From positions 14,061,224 through 14,125,223 of the forward strand of contig CM035806.1 of NCBI GenBank assembly GCA_020466095.1: a DNA stretch of 64,000 nucleotides, written 5' to 3'. A program made the position numbers and the translations under genes. This DNA comes from Chlorops oryzae. Its lineage: Eukaryota; Arthropoda; Insecta; Diptera; Chloropidae. This document shows, in pieces, positions 24,401 through 36,431 of the stretch. Positions within the stretch are counted from its first letter, which is position 1. Each line of letters starts with the position of its first letter. A model generated the notes under the pieces. The model made no database searches. It saw only the letters and a program-made list of their open reading frames with translations, and was not told the origin of the DNA.

Positions 24401-26284
24401 CATCCATCCATAACTGCTTGGACTTGGGAGCAAGTGGCTACAATCGTTTCTGACGTACCTACTCGTCGCGTTTTGCAATGCGATGTCATGCTGCGCCCAC
24501 ATATCGCGCATAATCTTCAATGGCTAGATTAACACGCGTCACTGGTGGTAGCACGCGGCCAAGCCACGACACGACACATCAGGTCAAGTCGAGTCAACAA
24601 ATTAACATACTTAATAATAAATTAACAAAATAACAAATGAAATTTGTCCTTAGCCGCTGCAAATGTCACAAGCTGATATGTATGTATGTTTCGTGGTAGT
24701 TTCAAGCAATTTAGGCCGCGCCATTTCGCTCGCAAATTGTCTCGCAAGCATGTATGTATGTAGGTATATTCATGAACGTTCGTGGGCGTAGAAAAGTGTC
24801 ACTTCACCAGCCGCATACACACACATACATACATACACATTTTTCGTGGGTGAATTCAGCACCACTGGCATCGAATTTCAAACATTTGCATTTAATTTTA
24901 CCCGCATTATTTGTATTTTGTCTTATCAATTTAATAAAATTCCGTATTATTATCATTCATTTCAGCAATTTGGCATTTTCCATTGCGGCGGCATTCTATT
25001 TGCGCGTGATATCTGACTGCGATAGCGATAGTAATCGTAATAGTGGAGCAATTTTCCCCGGAAGTTGTTATGCCAAATGGAATTTTCATATCATTATTTT
25101 ATCAATTCAATCCTCCTTTGGCATAACAAAGTATTTACCAACTTACTGTTTCAAAGCTCCATGCGCTGGTAAGGCAGTTTCGTTTTTCTTTTCCCAGGAA
25201 ATTCATATCAAGAACCGAGGGGAGCCTAATGAAATTGAGCTTGCATGCTGTCCCGCATTTCGCATTTCGCATTTCGCGAATCGCAATTCGAATTTCGCAC
25301 TGCGCTCCATGCGCTCATTTTGTTATCTTGATTGTTGATTGTTGATTGCTGATTGTTTATAGCGCTGCACGAAGATAAGTTGAGAGTACAAAGAATGGTT
25401 TTTATTGTGTTCAAATTGTTTGTGTTAAGGCTAATGGCCATACAAGCGACGATTGACAGGTTTAATGAAAGCACTTAATAATCCTTTGTTCGGAAAATTT
25501 CATAGCAACATGTGCTTCATGTTGTGATAATGGGCGGTCTAAGCGCTTTAAGTACTTGATAAATAGACTTTTGATTGGTAGATTTTTCTTTCCGAGTAAA
25601 TAATTCCCTTTATACAAAATACAATTAATCGATAATTTAATATGTTCATAAGTTTTTGCTTCTAAAAAAAAAAAAAAACAAATAAACAAACTATATGTAT
25701 ATGTCACAGGATTTTTGTAATATTTTTTAGAAACTTCCTAATTACTTGAGTTATTCAATGTATTTAAATTCAACACCTAAAGATATGCATATAAATATTT
25801 CGATTAAAAAATTTATAAAATGAGCCTTCTTCAACTTATTTTACTTAAAAGCCTTGCTGAAAACGTTTTCGCATGGACAAAAAACAAAAAAAAAAAAACA
25901 ATATTGAATTGACAATCGTAAATTTTTTATATATATTTATATGCATACTTTCGGGTGTTTCATTCAATTTTTTTTTCTGTTGCCAATCCTTTAAGTATTT
26001 CGTAAATTTCCGATAGTGAAAAATCTTTTCATTCTTGAAGGTTGGCCCATTTAACCAAATTTTGAAGATGTGTTTTGAAATATCTAAGTGCGGATATCTT
26101 CAAAATCTTAATCAAGCTCCGCTTTTGAAGTCTTAAAACTATATTAATTGGTTCTTAAATATTCAAAAGCATAACTTTAAGTGCTGGATAAAAATATTTT
26201 TTGTTTTCCTATTCATAAGCAGAGCAACAGAAAATATTTAACCCAATTTGGGGCCGACTGTTCGATTTTTCGAACAAAATCAAT
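24401..26284. other. Intergenic, no gene recognised
   Basis: TACA/CACA repeats at 24745-24840, an imperfect GCATTTCGCATTTCGC tract at 25254-25280, GATTGTTGATT repeats at 25330-25360 and poly-A runs. A 194-codon frame at 24754-25338 shows no domain I recognise and starts in a simple repeat. Confidence 0.55.
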
Positions 26285-27152
26285 GTTTTTATACCCGACA
26301 CACTCTGTGTCGAGGGTATATTGCGTTTGTGTGGTTGTGTGTAACACCCAGAACCAGTCGAAATAGACCATACAAAATTTATATAGAAATGATCAGCATC
26401 ACCAGGAGATTCGATTTAGACATGTCCGTCCGTCTGTCCGTCTGTCCGTCTGTTTGTATACAGTTATCTTATCGAAGAAGTTGAGCTATCTTGACAAAAT
26501 TTGGTATGCTCACGGGGACATGAGTAAGAACAAGTTCGAGAATGGACCCGATCGGACCATTTTTAGGGGTACCTCCAGTACTAGGGTCTGTTACGAAAAT
26601 CACAAAAACTGCTCTAAACTCGAAGTTTTTCAACATATTTTGATGAAACTTGATATTTGAACATGTTTCAAGGCAAGTAATACGATTTCCAAAAATTTTA
26701 AAAGTGGGCGTGGCAGAAGGGCGTTTTTCGAAAATTGCCTCCTACACCCGAACTTCAAATGGGATTTGAACGAAAGTTGGCACTTATGCTTCTTTTGTAG
26801 CCATAATCATCCTCCCAAAAAAATTCCTAGATCGGTCCATTATTAAGGGTACCTCCAGTACTAGGGTCTGTCACAAAAATCTCAAAACTGCCTCAAAATC
26901 GGACTTTTTCCAAATATTTCAATGAAACTTAGGATTTGAGCATATATTTAAGCCTCCGATTATAATTCCAAAAAATTGGAAAAGTGGGCGTGGCAGAGGG
27001 GCAGTTTTCATAAAGAAATATACCAAAAGTCGGTGTATTGGGCCCCATATGGCCTTAAACACCTCTTGATATTAAAAATTATTTGAACACGTGTGACTGT
27101 GTCGGGTATTCTATTGTCAGGCTCGCCTGACTATAACACCCTTACTTGTTTT
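26285..27152. mobile_element. Dipteran TATACCCG-type dispersed repeat
   Basis: Starts at TTTATACCCGACACACTCTG and ends near TATAACACCCTTACTTGTTT. The interior has a CCGTCTGTCCGTCTGT run (26425-26455), two copies of GGTACCTCCAGTACTAGGGT (about 26569 and 26850), and AAAGTGGGCGTGGCAGA twice (about 26700 and 26982). This layout (TATACCCG, GTCCGTCTGTC run, GTGGGCGTGGC) recurs in fly genomes in repeats I associate with Helitron/DINE-like or other non-autonomous elements. The class is not established from this copy alone. Confidence 0.5.
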
Positions 27153-27429
27153 TTGTTGTTTTCTGCTCAAAATGGATTAAATTCAGCACCTAAAAATATG
27201 CTTATAAATATTACGAATAATTCCAATCGTCAGAAATATGTTTGCTCTTGTTACTTTGTCTATTTAAGAATATCCTGAGCAAGGATTTAAGAAGTTTTTT
27301 TCGATCATCTTAAAGCCTTTATTATGCATCATTGCTAAAGGCTTTAAATTATATACATTGGTTTTGAAATAATCAAAAGCATACATTGCGATGCTGAAAA
27401 TAAATATTTTCTGTTGCTCTATTAATAAG

Positions 27430-27685
27430 CAGGGCTCAGATTTTGTTGACTTTGATAAATTTAAAGCATGCTTTATGGAGTACAAATTTTATTCAACTCA
27501 CATAAAATAAAGATTCGAACACATTTTTTATTTTAATATATATATATATTTTTTTTTTTTAAGTAACAAAAGCGGTTTGAAGTTCAACTTCACTACACTT
27601 ATTCGCAAAACTTGGGTAAGAAAAAATTTTTTTGCCCCATAAAGTATGCTTTAAATTTATAAAAGTCAACAAAATCCGAGCCCTC
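27430..27685. mobile_element. hAT MITE, CAGGGCTCGG family, copy A
   Basis: Ends CAGGGCTCAGATTTTGTTGA and the inverted equivalent, with long inverted arms including TAAATTTAAAGCAT. Flanked by perfect 8-bp duplications TTAATAAG (27422-27429 and 27686-27693). It belongs to the same family as the element at 32400-33159. Confidence 0.85.
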
Positions 27686-27693
27686 TTAATAAG

Positions 27694-29077
27694 CATTAAA
27701 AATTTTACGTTTTTTTTTATAGTTTTTTCAAATTCGTACTTATTTAATTTGTTTCACACAAGTGCAACTTAATTCTCGGCCACGATTTTCTATATTGATT
27801 CGAAATCGCCCTGTAGCCAATTTGACAAAACCAAATAAAGGAAGCTGCTACATTTTTCAACTACCTTCAGAAATTGCAGTAAAAATTTAGTCTACATTTT
27901 AGCTGTTGCACCATGCTATGATTTTTATAGAATAACATATATATAGAAGAATATATTTCCGAAATATTTCCTATTCAAAGGTTACGCTGTTTTCTTGAAA
28001 ACGTTCCCATACATTGGCATCATGTAATCGCTACTCATAACACTTATAAAGTCATAAAAAAATAATTTTTTTTTATAAGTATTGATGTGCATTGACTTAA
28101 AGGGCTCCATTTGAATATAGATTGTTACCCTTTGAACTCCATACTCCATACATATACATAATGACTTCTTGATGCGAAAAAACTAGTCTACTTCAATTAA
28201 GGATTGCTGGATGTGTGGTGATTCCACTACAAAAACAGCCCCCTCTCTTCCAGTTGGGATTCCTACCCCGGAAACGCTGTGACTTCATACATTTATTTAC
28301 CAGTCTGCATGATTCGACTGGGGCAATCGGCTAGTAACGCGACTCAGGTAAGGCGGGCGGGACCGTCAAGCCCGTGACCCGTGCCATGGGGCCCCCTGCC
28401 TGCAATTTTATTGGCATATGCGTATATTTGAATGCTTTCAAGCTTGACTTCGTACACGTTGAATCCGTTGATCAATTGCGATAATTCGATTCAAAATCGA
28501 TTCCGTTTAACTGAATTTTATCGCGTTCGAAAAACATGGATCTCACAAAGAAAGATTTAAATAATTTAATTCAAAAAATATATAGAATGAAGTGATAGAA
28601 ATGAAATGAAGAATATTCCAGCTGAAATACGCTACCATCCATGATACAATTCATTTAGAGAATACCCATCTCGGAGCTTGCGTGCAGATGGAGCCCAACA
28701 GAATTTGATTTATTTGAATGCGCTGATGATCTCCCTCCACGTGGCAACGCAGTCAACATTTGGATTCATACGAAATGAATTTATTCGCTGGGGCATATTA
28801 AAGTGTCGTTTTTACACATCTTTTGTTTTTGGCCGTTGGATAGGCAAATGCGAAATAAATCGAATCATTTGACAAGCAAAAGAGAATTCTTCGAATTTTC
28901 CACTCGCAAATCCAAATGTTCTAATTGCAAGAGGGCTCAATATATCCAAAGGTTTTTACATTTAAATGTTACGCAATAGCAATCAGGAACGTTAGTCTTA
29001 TTCAGTAAAAATTCATAATATCAATCGAATCAGATCCGTTCAGAGTAGAGGCTCTCAAAAGCCTCAATCAAAAGTTT
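27694..29077. other. Intergenic, one GC-rich block
   Basis: No gene recognised. The stretch 28235-28400 is markedly GC-richer than its surroundings (GGCGGGCGGGACCGTCAAGC, CCATGGGGCCCCCTGCC) and may be a fragment of a retrotransposon or an old transferred piece, but it has no supported reading frame. Confidence 0.5.
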
Positions 29078-29438
29078 GATTCATTTCCTTCAATTTTTTC
29101 GTATTTAAGACCGGATCAAATCCAAAACTACTCCAATTGAATGTCCCAACGGAAGACATGCTTAAATTGAATCTCTTAATATAGCTGATGATTCCCCTCC
29201 CCATTGTGAAGGGCCTGCTGGAAGCGCCTCTGGACGTTCCACTCGGATGAACAAATGCAATGTGCTAACAAAAAAAAAAAAAAAAAAAAAAAAAATATGA
29301 CGGATGTGAACGTTTAATTTCGGATTGTGCAACAAATAAACAATAAAATTGTATGTTTCTGGAGCCATCTGAATCATGTTAGATCAAATCGATTCGAACA
29401 ATTACGAATGACAATTGTCTGAAGACTGGACGTTTTGG
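29078..29438 (+). repeat. Duplicated 5' flank of CheA-like copy 2
   Basis: Matches the complement of 23640-23990, including GGCCTGCTGGAAGCGCCTCT and a poly-A run (29270-29295) that is longer here. Homology starts near TTCATTTCCTTCAATTTTTT. Confidence 0.8.
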
Positions 29439-29446
29439 TATAAAAA
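29439..29446 (+). promoter_or_regulatory. TATA box of CheA-like copy 2
   Basis: TATAAAAA in the context GGTATAAAAAGCC, 57-64 nt upstream of the ATG and identical to the promoter context of copy 1. Confidence 0.6.
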
Positions 29447-29502
29447 GCCTAAGCATTCAGAGCGATTTGTAGCTTTGGATCGAAAAGCAGTCGATTGAAA
29501 TC

Positions 29503-30148
29503 ATGAATTTCTTAAAAAAAATTACTTGCATTCTCATCGCTTGGAGCTTTTCGTCCTGCCAGAGCATCTCGGTAAGATGTGTCTACGAACATATTATATA
29601 TAATCCGGAAATACTATTATCCTTTGAAAATTTAGACTTGGCAGCATGACTGGACCTACGAAATCATCGATGTCCACATGGATAACTTTTCGCCTGAAGT
29701 TTTCGATTTAAAATGTACGGTTTCACGGAAGGGTCGCAGCGACTATACACTCGACTATTTGGCTACCATTGGACAACCTTTAACGGATGAATTTATTGTG
29801 GAACTAATCAGCGAGAGAAGTGCAACCGGAGATTCAGACTACAGGATTTTACCTTGGAGAATCAATGATAGTCTTACCAATATTATGAATATATACTTCA
29901 AAAATTACATTATGGGGTTCACTAAGGAATGTTCTAAGAATCCTTTAGTGTTTGACGTCTTCGTCAGCCCGTTACAACCACTAATCTTAAACAAGTACAA
30001 TCTTGAACAAATACAAATACAAATAAAATCATTCGAAAATTCTTTACACGAGAAAGTTTCGATGCTGAGTTATCTCAAAAAACCTTTATTCTTATTCCTT
30101 TTTATAGTCCATACGTCAAGATGGACGTCCGTTCAGTGGTTGGTTTAA
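29503..30148 (+). pseudogene. CheA-like copy 2, C-terminally truncated
   Basis: Exon 1 is 29503-29571 (signal peptide MNFLKKITCILIAWSFSSCQ) and exon 2 is 29636-30148, with a 64-nt GT-AG intron. Residues track copy 1 closely up to the SPLQPLI segment. Homology then stops at about 29986, and the frame runs on through about 50 unrelated AT-coded residues (NKYNLEQIQIQIKSFEN and onward). Lost are the third cysteine and the CKFRKENMPNHIETGFYRV region of copy 1. Promoter, signal peptide and splice sites are intact, so a transcript is possible, but the protein would lack the last quarter of the domain. I call it a pseudogene; a functional truncated form cannot be excluded. Confidence 0.65.
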
Positions 30149-30390
30149 CTGCCGATCTTCAATACGAGGGATCCTGGGGCAAGATAAGGGTGCCGAAAGG
30201 TCTGTTCGGAAAGACCTTAATGACACAAAACAGAAAAAAATTAATGCGAATAGAACGTAGTTCCGGGGAAGGTTGTTGAGAAAGTAAAAGGGGTAAAGTG
30301 GATTTAGCCAGTAATGATCTTGGGCACCAATTGGGAACGTACCGATCGAAGGTGCATGATGCATTTCCACATGCCTTATCTAACGCCACG
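30115..30390 (+). mobile_element. Possible LINE 3'-UTR fragment
   Basis: GC-richer block containing GTAAAGTGGATTTAGCCAGT followed by TTGGGCACCAATTGGGAAC. It resembles the GTGGTTTAGCCGGTAGG...GGCACACC stretch of the poly-A-tailed retroposon at 318-350. No coding sequence. It lies close to the truncation of CheA-like copy 2. Confidence 0.4.
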
Positions 30391-31658
30391 AATAAAGTCT
30401 TAAAGGAATATCATAGTATATTTTTAGGCATTTATTACTGTTGCAAAAATGAAAATATCTGTGTTTTACGCCACAAAATTTCATTAGAAATTTTTTTGAA
30501 AAATAAACAAAATTTCCCAAAAATTTTCCTTCAATCAATATTAAAAAGCGACTTCAACAAAAAGTTATTATAGCCTGATTATGCCCTTTGATGCTCAAAA
30601 CTCTTTTAATTATTCTCATGAAATTGTTCCTCGGCTTTGTGATCTTCTAGGAATAAAACAAGTTCTTTAATTAAAGCATCCTAGATGTCATTTTTCTTAA
30701 AATTCATAAAAATTTTCCATCGCACGAGCAATTTTGGTCAAAGTCATCGAAGGTTGAAAAGTGTTTTTATAGTCACCACTTAGGATCTTTGGTTTCTTTT
30801 TTTTTTTTATTAATAGTGTTTACACGGCATTCAAGCTTTTTAGGATATGCTTTCAGGTTTTGTTCTACTAAACGAAAAAAAAATTAAAAAAATTACATCA
30901 ATAGGGCACTAGCAAATGTACCTAATTATTTAAATTCATACTGAGCGAACTTTACCATGATATTTTTAAAAGGGCGCATTGTTATTCACAGTCCTTTTGA
31001 TTTTCGAGCAGAACAAAAATTTAAAAAAAAAAAATTGTTGAGTCAACAACATTTTTGGTTGATTTAAAGGAAATATTTTTAATTACATTTCTTTTCGTTC
31101 GGTATAATTCTCATTTGTTTTATAAAAAAGGACATATAAGGTATTCATTCATCTTAGAACTTTTTAAGCATTGCGAAAGCAGTCACGATGGTCACAAGTG
31201 ACCAAATCGGATGAAGTCCATCCGATGGCTATTTTTTCGGGTTATGTTCAGCAGAGGGCTCTGTGGCCATTTACTTTGAAATTGAAATATATTTGTTTCA
31301 ATATTTCTTCTTATATAGGTATTTTAGTAAATTTTTTTTATTTTAAAAATTATCTTGTCATTTCAATTATGTCGGTGGTTAGTTCAAAAATTTAAATTTT
31401 AAATACATTTTTGAAAATTATCATATCAATTCGACCTGAAATATGGTTGATTCAAAAGGAAAATCTTTATTTTTTTCAACAAGAAAAATTGTTAAATTAA
31501 AAATATTCCTTGTTGAAGCCGTTTTGTATGTTTTTCCTTTTGATTTAACCAGTTTTCTGCTTGATTTTTTTCTCTGTGCAACACCTAGAGGTGGGTACAT
31601 TGTTATCATTTTGAATATTTTAAAACTAAATTTATAGAATTTTCAGCCTTCGGCCCGC
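30391..31658. other. Intergenic, no gene recognised
   Basis: AT-rich DNA with A/T runs; no domain, splice structure or repeat boundary that I can support. Confidence 0.55.
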
Positions 31659-31846
31659 TATGATAAAATGCCACATTAGGGAGCTTTACCCCCTTTAAAA
31701 CTCAAAAATCATACAATTTTTCATTAGTATTTTAAATTTTTCGAAGCATACTTCAGGGATTTTTCATATCAAAAATATTTTTTAAAAAATTAGATGGTTT
31801 TTGAGTTCTAAATGGGTAAAGCTCCCTAATGAAGCATTTTATCATA
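31659..31846. mobile_element. Foldback MITE, TATGATAAAATG ends
   Basis: Inverted arms of about 32 bp: TATGATAAAATGCCACATTA then GGGAGCTTTACCC on the left, and the complementary arm ending TTTTATCATA on the right. The outermost TA may be the target duplication. Non-coding. Confidence 0.75.
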
Positions 31847-32147
31847 ACAGTGTTTTCGGAAGAATTACTCTGTATGTATATCTCAGAGTACATTTTGGTG
31901 TTAGCTTAGAATACCAAACTACAACTCATACATGGATATGGGCCAAAAAGTGGTCAAAAAAACGTTTAAAAAATTTTCTGCATGGAGGCATACCGATAAC
32001 TCAAAAAACTAATGATGCAGTTCGATTCCTCGTCCCCAAAGTAGGGGGAAACCGTTCAATTTGGCCTTGTCTTTTGAAATTTTTTTTAAAAAACTATCAC
32101 AGTATTATTAGTATTATTATTAATTTTATTTTCAATGTTTATTTCTC

Positions 32148-32226
32148 GCCCTGTGTGGGATTTGAACCGCGCTTTCTAATTAAGTGCTCACCCATCGCCA
32201 CCGTGTTTGCCAAATCGAAATGGTTG
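32148..32226 (-). mobile_element. tRNA-derived SINE head, minus strand
   Basis: On the minus strand it reads TTCGATTTGGCAAACACGGT, then a GAGCAC region and CGGTTCAAATCCCACAC as a B box. It shares the same 5' block and box order with 22281-22365. The tail beyond the B box differs. Confidence 0.5.
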
Positions 32227-32399
32227 CGTTTTTTTCGTTCATAAATTTAGAGTCAAATTGAGTTTTATTTGATTTCTCTCATTTTCTACATACATATTTG
32301 CGACTCACTTCGGACTCATATATCTGAGCATTTCGAATATGTTTGCTGGGCAAAGGATTAAATTTTGAGAAAATCCACACAGCTCACCAAGTATATGAT

Positions 32400-33159
32400 C
32401 AGGGCTCGGATTTTGTTGACTTTTACAAATTTAAAGCATACTTTATGGAGTAAAATTTTTGTTCAACTCACATAAATTAAAGATTCAAATCGATTTTTAA
32501 TTTCAATATGAATTTTATTTGAAGTTAAAAAAGCGGTTTGAGGTTCAAATTCCCTTAAATTATTCGCAAATTGTTGGTAAGAAAAATTTTTGCCCCATAA
32601 ATAATGCTTTAAATCCGTGATGTGCAGGCCCTATGATCTCTCATAAGCTAGGGATTTTTTGGCATTTGTGTTAGTGTCACACGGATAGTGTACGATACAA
32701 ATTCACGTTGCCCCTAGCAACACCCCATGATTTATATTTTAGGTACTTTCTTTCCTTTTTTCAAGTACACATTTTCCATTCAATTATCGTTGTTATCAAC
32801 AGATTTTCATGACGGAGACTATTGACTTTTCTTAACTTTTTGGGTTCGTTTTAATGAAGAACGTAATGTTTTTGAAGTTAAAACAAATAATTTCTATATA
32901 TCTATTATCGAAACCAATTTTTTATTATAAAACTTTTATGAAAAAAAAAGTACGGCCAAAATGTATGAAAAATGTATATTATTTAGTCTATTTCGGAGTT
33001 TTTGAAAAAATTAAAATTTCAACCTTGCAACAGACGATTTATTTTGAAAGCGAATAAAACGAAATGCTTCATACATAGTAAAAAATGCTTAATTTTGTAT
33101 GTGTTAGTTATGCACATCACTGCTTTAAATTTATAAAAGTCAACAAAATCCGAGCCCTG
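32400..33159. mobile_element. hAT MITE, CAGGGCTCGG family, copy B
   Basis: Ends CAGGGCTCGGATTTTGTTGA and the inverse CCGAGCCCTG. Flanked by perfect 8-bp duplications TATATGAT (32392-32399 and 33160-33167). Without the nested insertion it is about 244 bp, matching copy A at 27430. Confidence 0.85.
32615..33122. mobile_element. hAT-like element nested inside hAT copy B
   Basis: Ends CCGTGATGTGCA and the complement CAGTGATGTGCA. Flanked by 8-bp duplications CTTTAAAT (32607-32614 and 33123-33130). It interrupts the TAAATTTAAAGCAT arm that is intact in copy A, giving an independent empty-site comparison. Its frames are short and unrecognised. Confidence 0.8.
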
Positions 33160-33167
33160 TATATGAT

Positions 33168-35330
33168 ATATTTAAATAACGCACAAGAATTCATGAATGA
33201 ACATAATTCTTGCTTCCGAAAATATTCTTTAAAATTTGATATGCATACTTTTGGGCGCGGAATTGACAAATATGTATATTGTGTCTTGTGCTTGATCGTT
33301 TAACAGTATGTACCAATGGAAATATAAAAAAAAAAATTACAAAAAATAAATTCATATCGTTTCTTTTACTCACTTTGCTAAGAGGATGCACTTAAACTCT
33401 CAATTCCTGCGAGAAGATAAAATGTGAATGACTCGAATTGAACGAAAAGTTGTTTTCAGCACTCGCAGAGACTTTCCCGGTGGCTCAATTCACGAATTAA
33501 CACAAATGAAGCAATTGAAATCAATTGAATTTTTTATTTTTTATTTTTTAATTAATTTTTTTATTCATAATTGGTTGTTTCTTTTCTGTTTTCTGTTTTC
33601 TTTTTTTTTTTTTTTGTTACTTCAATGAAGCGTGATGCAAGTTTTTTTTTCTATCAAACGACAACAATTACGAAAAGCAATTACAACTGGCGAACGACAA
33701 TTTCAACAAATTTTTATTCAAACTGTCGTTGATGCGCCGTCGATTTCCGTCGGTCTTTCGGACGCACTGATTCTGAATTAATTACAAACAAAATAAAAGG
33801 ACTGAGCACGAAGGATCCGCAGCGAGAGCGTTATATGAGCAATTCCATTATTATTATTGTTCATTCATAAATATAATGGCCAGCGCGTGATGCTTACGAG
33901 TCTCGAAAGGAAAAACCAAAAAAAAAAAACAGAAAAAACTAAATAACAAAATTTGCATTAGAACGACAATTTATCGTAACGTTCGCTGATATCCTATTTG
34001 CTTTAGTATTTTTATTTTATTTTCTTTTTTTTTTTTATTTTAATAGATTGTTTCGGATTTTTTTTCCAGCTTTTTCCCCCTTTGAATCGGTTTGATAAAA
34101 TATTCAGATTTCGAATTTAAGATATTCACATTTTATGCTCACTTAATGCTTCGTTTTTTCCTCGTTTATTTTTTGTTTTTCTGTTTTCCCTTTAATATCG
34201 CATAAAGCAACGTGTCGCGCGCGCGCCTCGAAATGCAATGATGCGTCGCGACTCAGACCCAAATGGCGACAAAGGATATTATTTTTAATGAGTAGCTGCG
34301 CGAACATCAAAATGCATACTTAAAACGTCCGTCTGAGTGGAGAGGAGATGGATGGAAATCTAACGATTTGTAGTTTCGAAATTGCAGGAATTAATTTGTA
34401 ATTTTTTTTTTAAATAATTATTTTTTCTTGAATTTTTTATTTATTTTGAATTTATAATTTATTTAATTTTTTTTTTTTCAAATATTGAAAAATAATTTGC
34501 GAAAATCACTTTTTAAATGAATGAATTGAAATTCTTGTTGTCGGACGAATCGTTCAGCACTCGATTTGTGTACGGAATCGTGCCCGGTTAGCGGCGAAAT
34601 GATTTTATGCCACGCATTGAACACACGATGAGAGCCTTTTTTGGCTTCCAGCAACCGAGCGCGATGGCAAATGTCAACAGCGGCGACGTTGCTGGCGTTT
34701 GTCGGTAGTCGGTTGTAGGTTCTCGGTGGTCGGTGGTCGGTGGCCGGTGTCGGTGTTGGCGTCGACAATGCTGCTCTTATCGTATTACCGTACGTCGCAG
34801 CGCAGCAGCGTTCCTATCTCAAGGGATGAAATTTGGAAAAGTTTCATTTCAAGATTGATAAGAAGGAATAGAATAAGCATTGAGAAAGCTTTAAGAGAGA
34901 TAGAGATAGAGAGCAAGAGCGTCGATTTGAAGCTTTTTGAGAGAAACACATGCCCAAAGCATTCGTGAAAGCAAGCAATGCACCTGTTGATTGTGCCTAA
35001 GTTAAACTGCGAAAGTGGCGATTCTTCCATTCATTTGGGAAAAAGTTTCATGAATGAAAATTTTAAAGGATTTTTTTTTTTTTTTTTGAATTTGAAAATC
35101 CCCCCAAAGGCAAAAAGAATTCGTCATACTTTCACATACTACATAGGTACATACATATCTATCTGCCATCAGTGAACGCATCTATTGAGACTGTCTGTTC
35201 AATTGCTAATGATCTCCTTAAAAATAACAAACAGAAATGCTTCTAATCTCGGCAGCTTAATCGGCAATTAAAAGAATCTTTTCCACTAACGGTAATAACT
35301 AGAAATATTTAATAATAATTAGTTATATTC
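33168..35330. other. Intergenic with two GC-richer blocks
   Basis: No coding sequence supported. CpG-rich blocks occur at 34214-34262 (GTGTCGCGCGCGCGCCTCG) and 34668-34812 (repeated GGTCGGTGG, then GTCGCAGCGCAGCAGCG). Such blocks could mark a 5' UTR or promoter of a gene with distant exons; nothing here proves it. Confidence 0.45.
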
Positions 35331-35333
35331 TTA

Positions 35334-35449
35334 CCCCCTTATTCATAATGAAATTTGAACTTTAAAACATTATTTAAATGCAGTTTTTGTATGAAATTTT
35401 CACATTTAAACAATGTTTTAAATTTAAAATTTCATTATGAATAAGGGGG
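35334..35449. mobile_element. Harbinger-like MITE, TTA duplication
   Basis: CCCCCTTATTCATAATGAAA and its near-perfect inverse ending AATAAGGGGG. TTA lies on both sides (35331-35333 and 35450-35452), the target duplication of PIF/Harbinger elements. 116 bp, almost entirely palindromic. Confidence 0.8.
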
Positions 35450-35599
35450 TTAGTCTATGGTTAGTAAGAATTAGTTATTAAGGTTATATAAGAATTTCCG
35501 GTTATAATTTTGAACTTGAATGGACTATATAAAAGACTTTAGTCTTAAATTTCCCCCGTAAACAATAAATTCAAATTGAATTTGAATTGAGGACGTCCT

Positions 35600-35833
35600 T
35601 TTCTTCTCCTTTCTTTATCCTTTCTTTCTCCGTTCTTTCTCATTTCTTTCTCCTTTCTTTCTCCTTTATTTCTCCTATCTTTCTCCTTTCTTTCTCCTAT
35701 CTTTCTCCTATCTTTCTCCTTTATTTCTCCTATCTTTCTCCTTTCTTTCTCCTTTCTTTCTCCTTTCTTTCTCCTTTCTTTCTCCTTTCTTTCTCCTTTC
35801 TTTCTCCTTTCTTTCTCCTTTCTTTCTCCTTTT
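35600..35833. repeat. TCTTTCTCCT decamer array
   Basis: About 23 tandem copies of TCTTTCTCCT with TATTTCTCCT and TCTTTCTCCTA variants at the left end and near-identical copies at the right, indicating recent expansion on the right. Confidence 0.95.
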
Positions 35834-35979
35834 AACGACTGAGATTTTTTTGTATTGGGCTTCCTCAGACATCAAATCAGTTGAGATAATTGATCTTAAG
35901 GGAATAAGCTTCGAAGGGAATTTGAGATCAAACATCATCAGCTCATGCCTTCTCCTTTGTGCATTCTTTAAGAAGTCTC

Positions 35980-36431
35980 CCTTTCTCTCTCTCACTCTCT
36001 ATCTCTATCTCTCCCTCACACTCTCTATCTCTATCTCTCCCTCACACTCTATCTCTCCCTACCTCTCTCTATTTCTCTCCATCTCTCTCTCTTTCTCTCA
36101 CTCTCTCTCTCACTATCTCTCTCACTCTCACTCTCTCTCTTTCTCTCACTCTCTCTCTTTCTCTCACTCTCTTTCTTTCTCTCACTCTCTCTCGCTCTCT
36201 CTCTCTCTCACTGTTTCTCTCTCTCTCTCATTCTTTCTCTCTCTCTTACTCTCTTTCTCACTCTCTTTCTCTCTCACTCACTTTCTCTCTCGTTCTTTCT
36301 CTCTCTCACTCTCTTTCTCTCTCTCTCACTCTCTCTCTCACTCTCTCTCTCTCGCTCTCTCGCTTTCTATATCTCTCACTCTCCCTCTCTCACTCTCTCT
36401 CTCTCTCTCTCGCTTTCTATCTCTCTCTCAC
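35980..36431. repeat. Polypyrimidine CTCACTCTCT array
   Basis: About 450 bp of CT repeats punctuated by A (CTCACTCTCT, TATCTCTC). Ser/Leu/His-rich frames here are artefacts. Confidence 0.95.

Noticed and set aside
24754..25338. 194-codon plus frame
   Set aside because: No domain, signal peptide or splice context; it starts in a TATG/CACA repeat and its composition is that of the surrounding intergenic DNA.
29503..30148. Intact second CheA-like gene
   Set aside because: The frame is open for about 193 codons, but the last 50 residues have no relation to copy 1 and the conserved C-terminal block is missing.
31801..32244. 147-codon plus frame
   Set aside because: It begins inside a MITE arm and ends in a minus-strand tRNA-like block, so it is a chimera of repeats.
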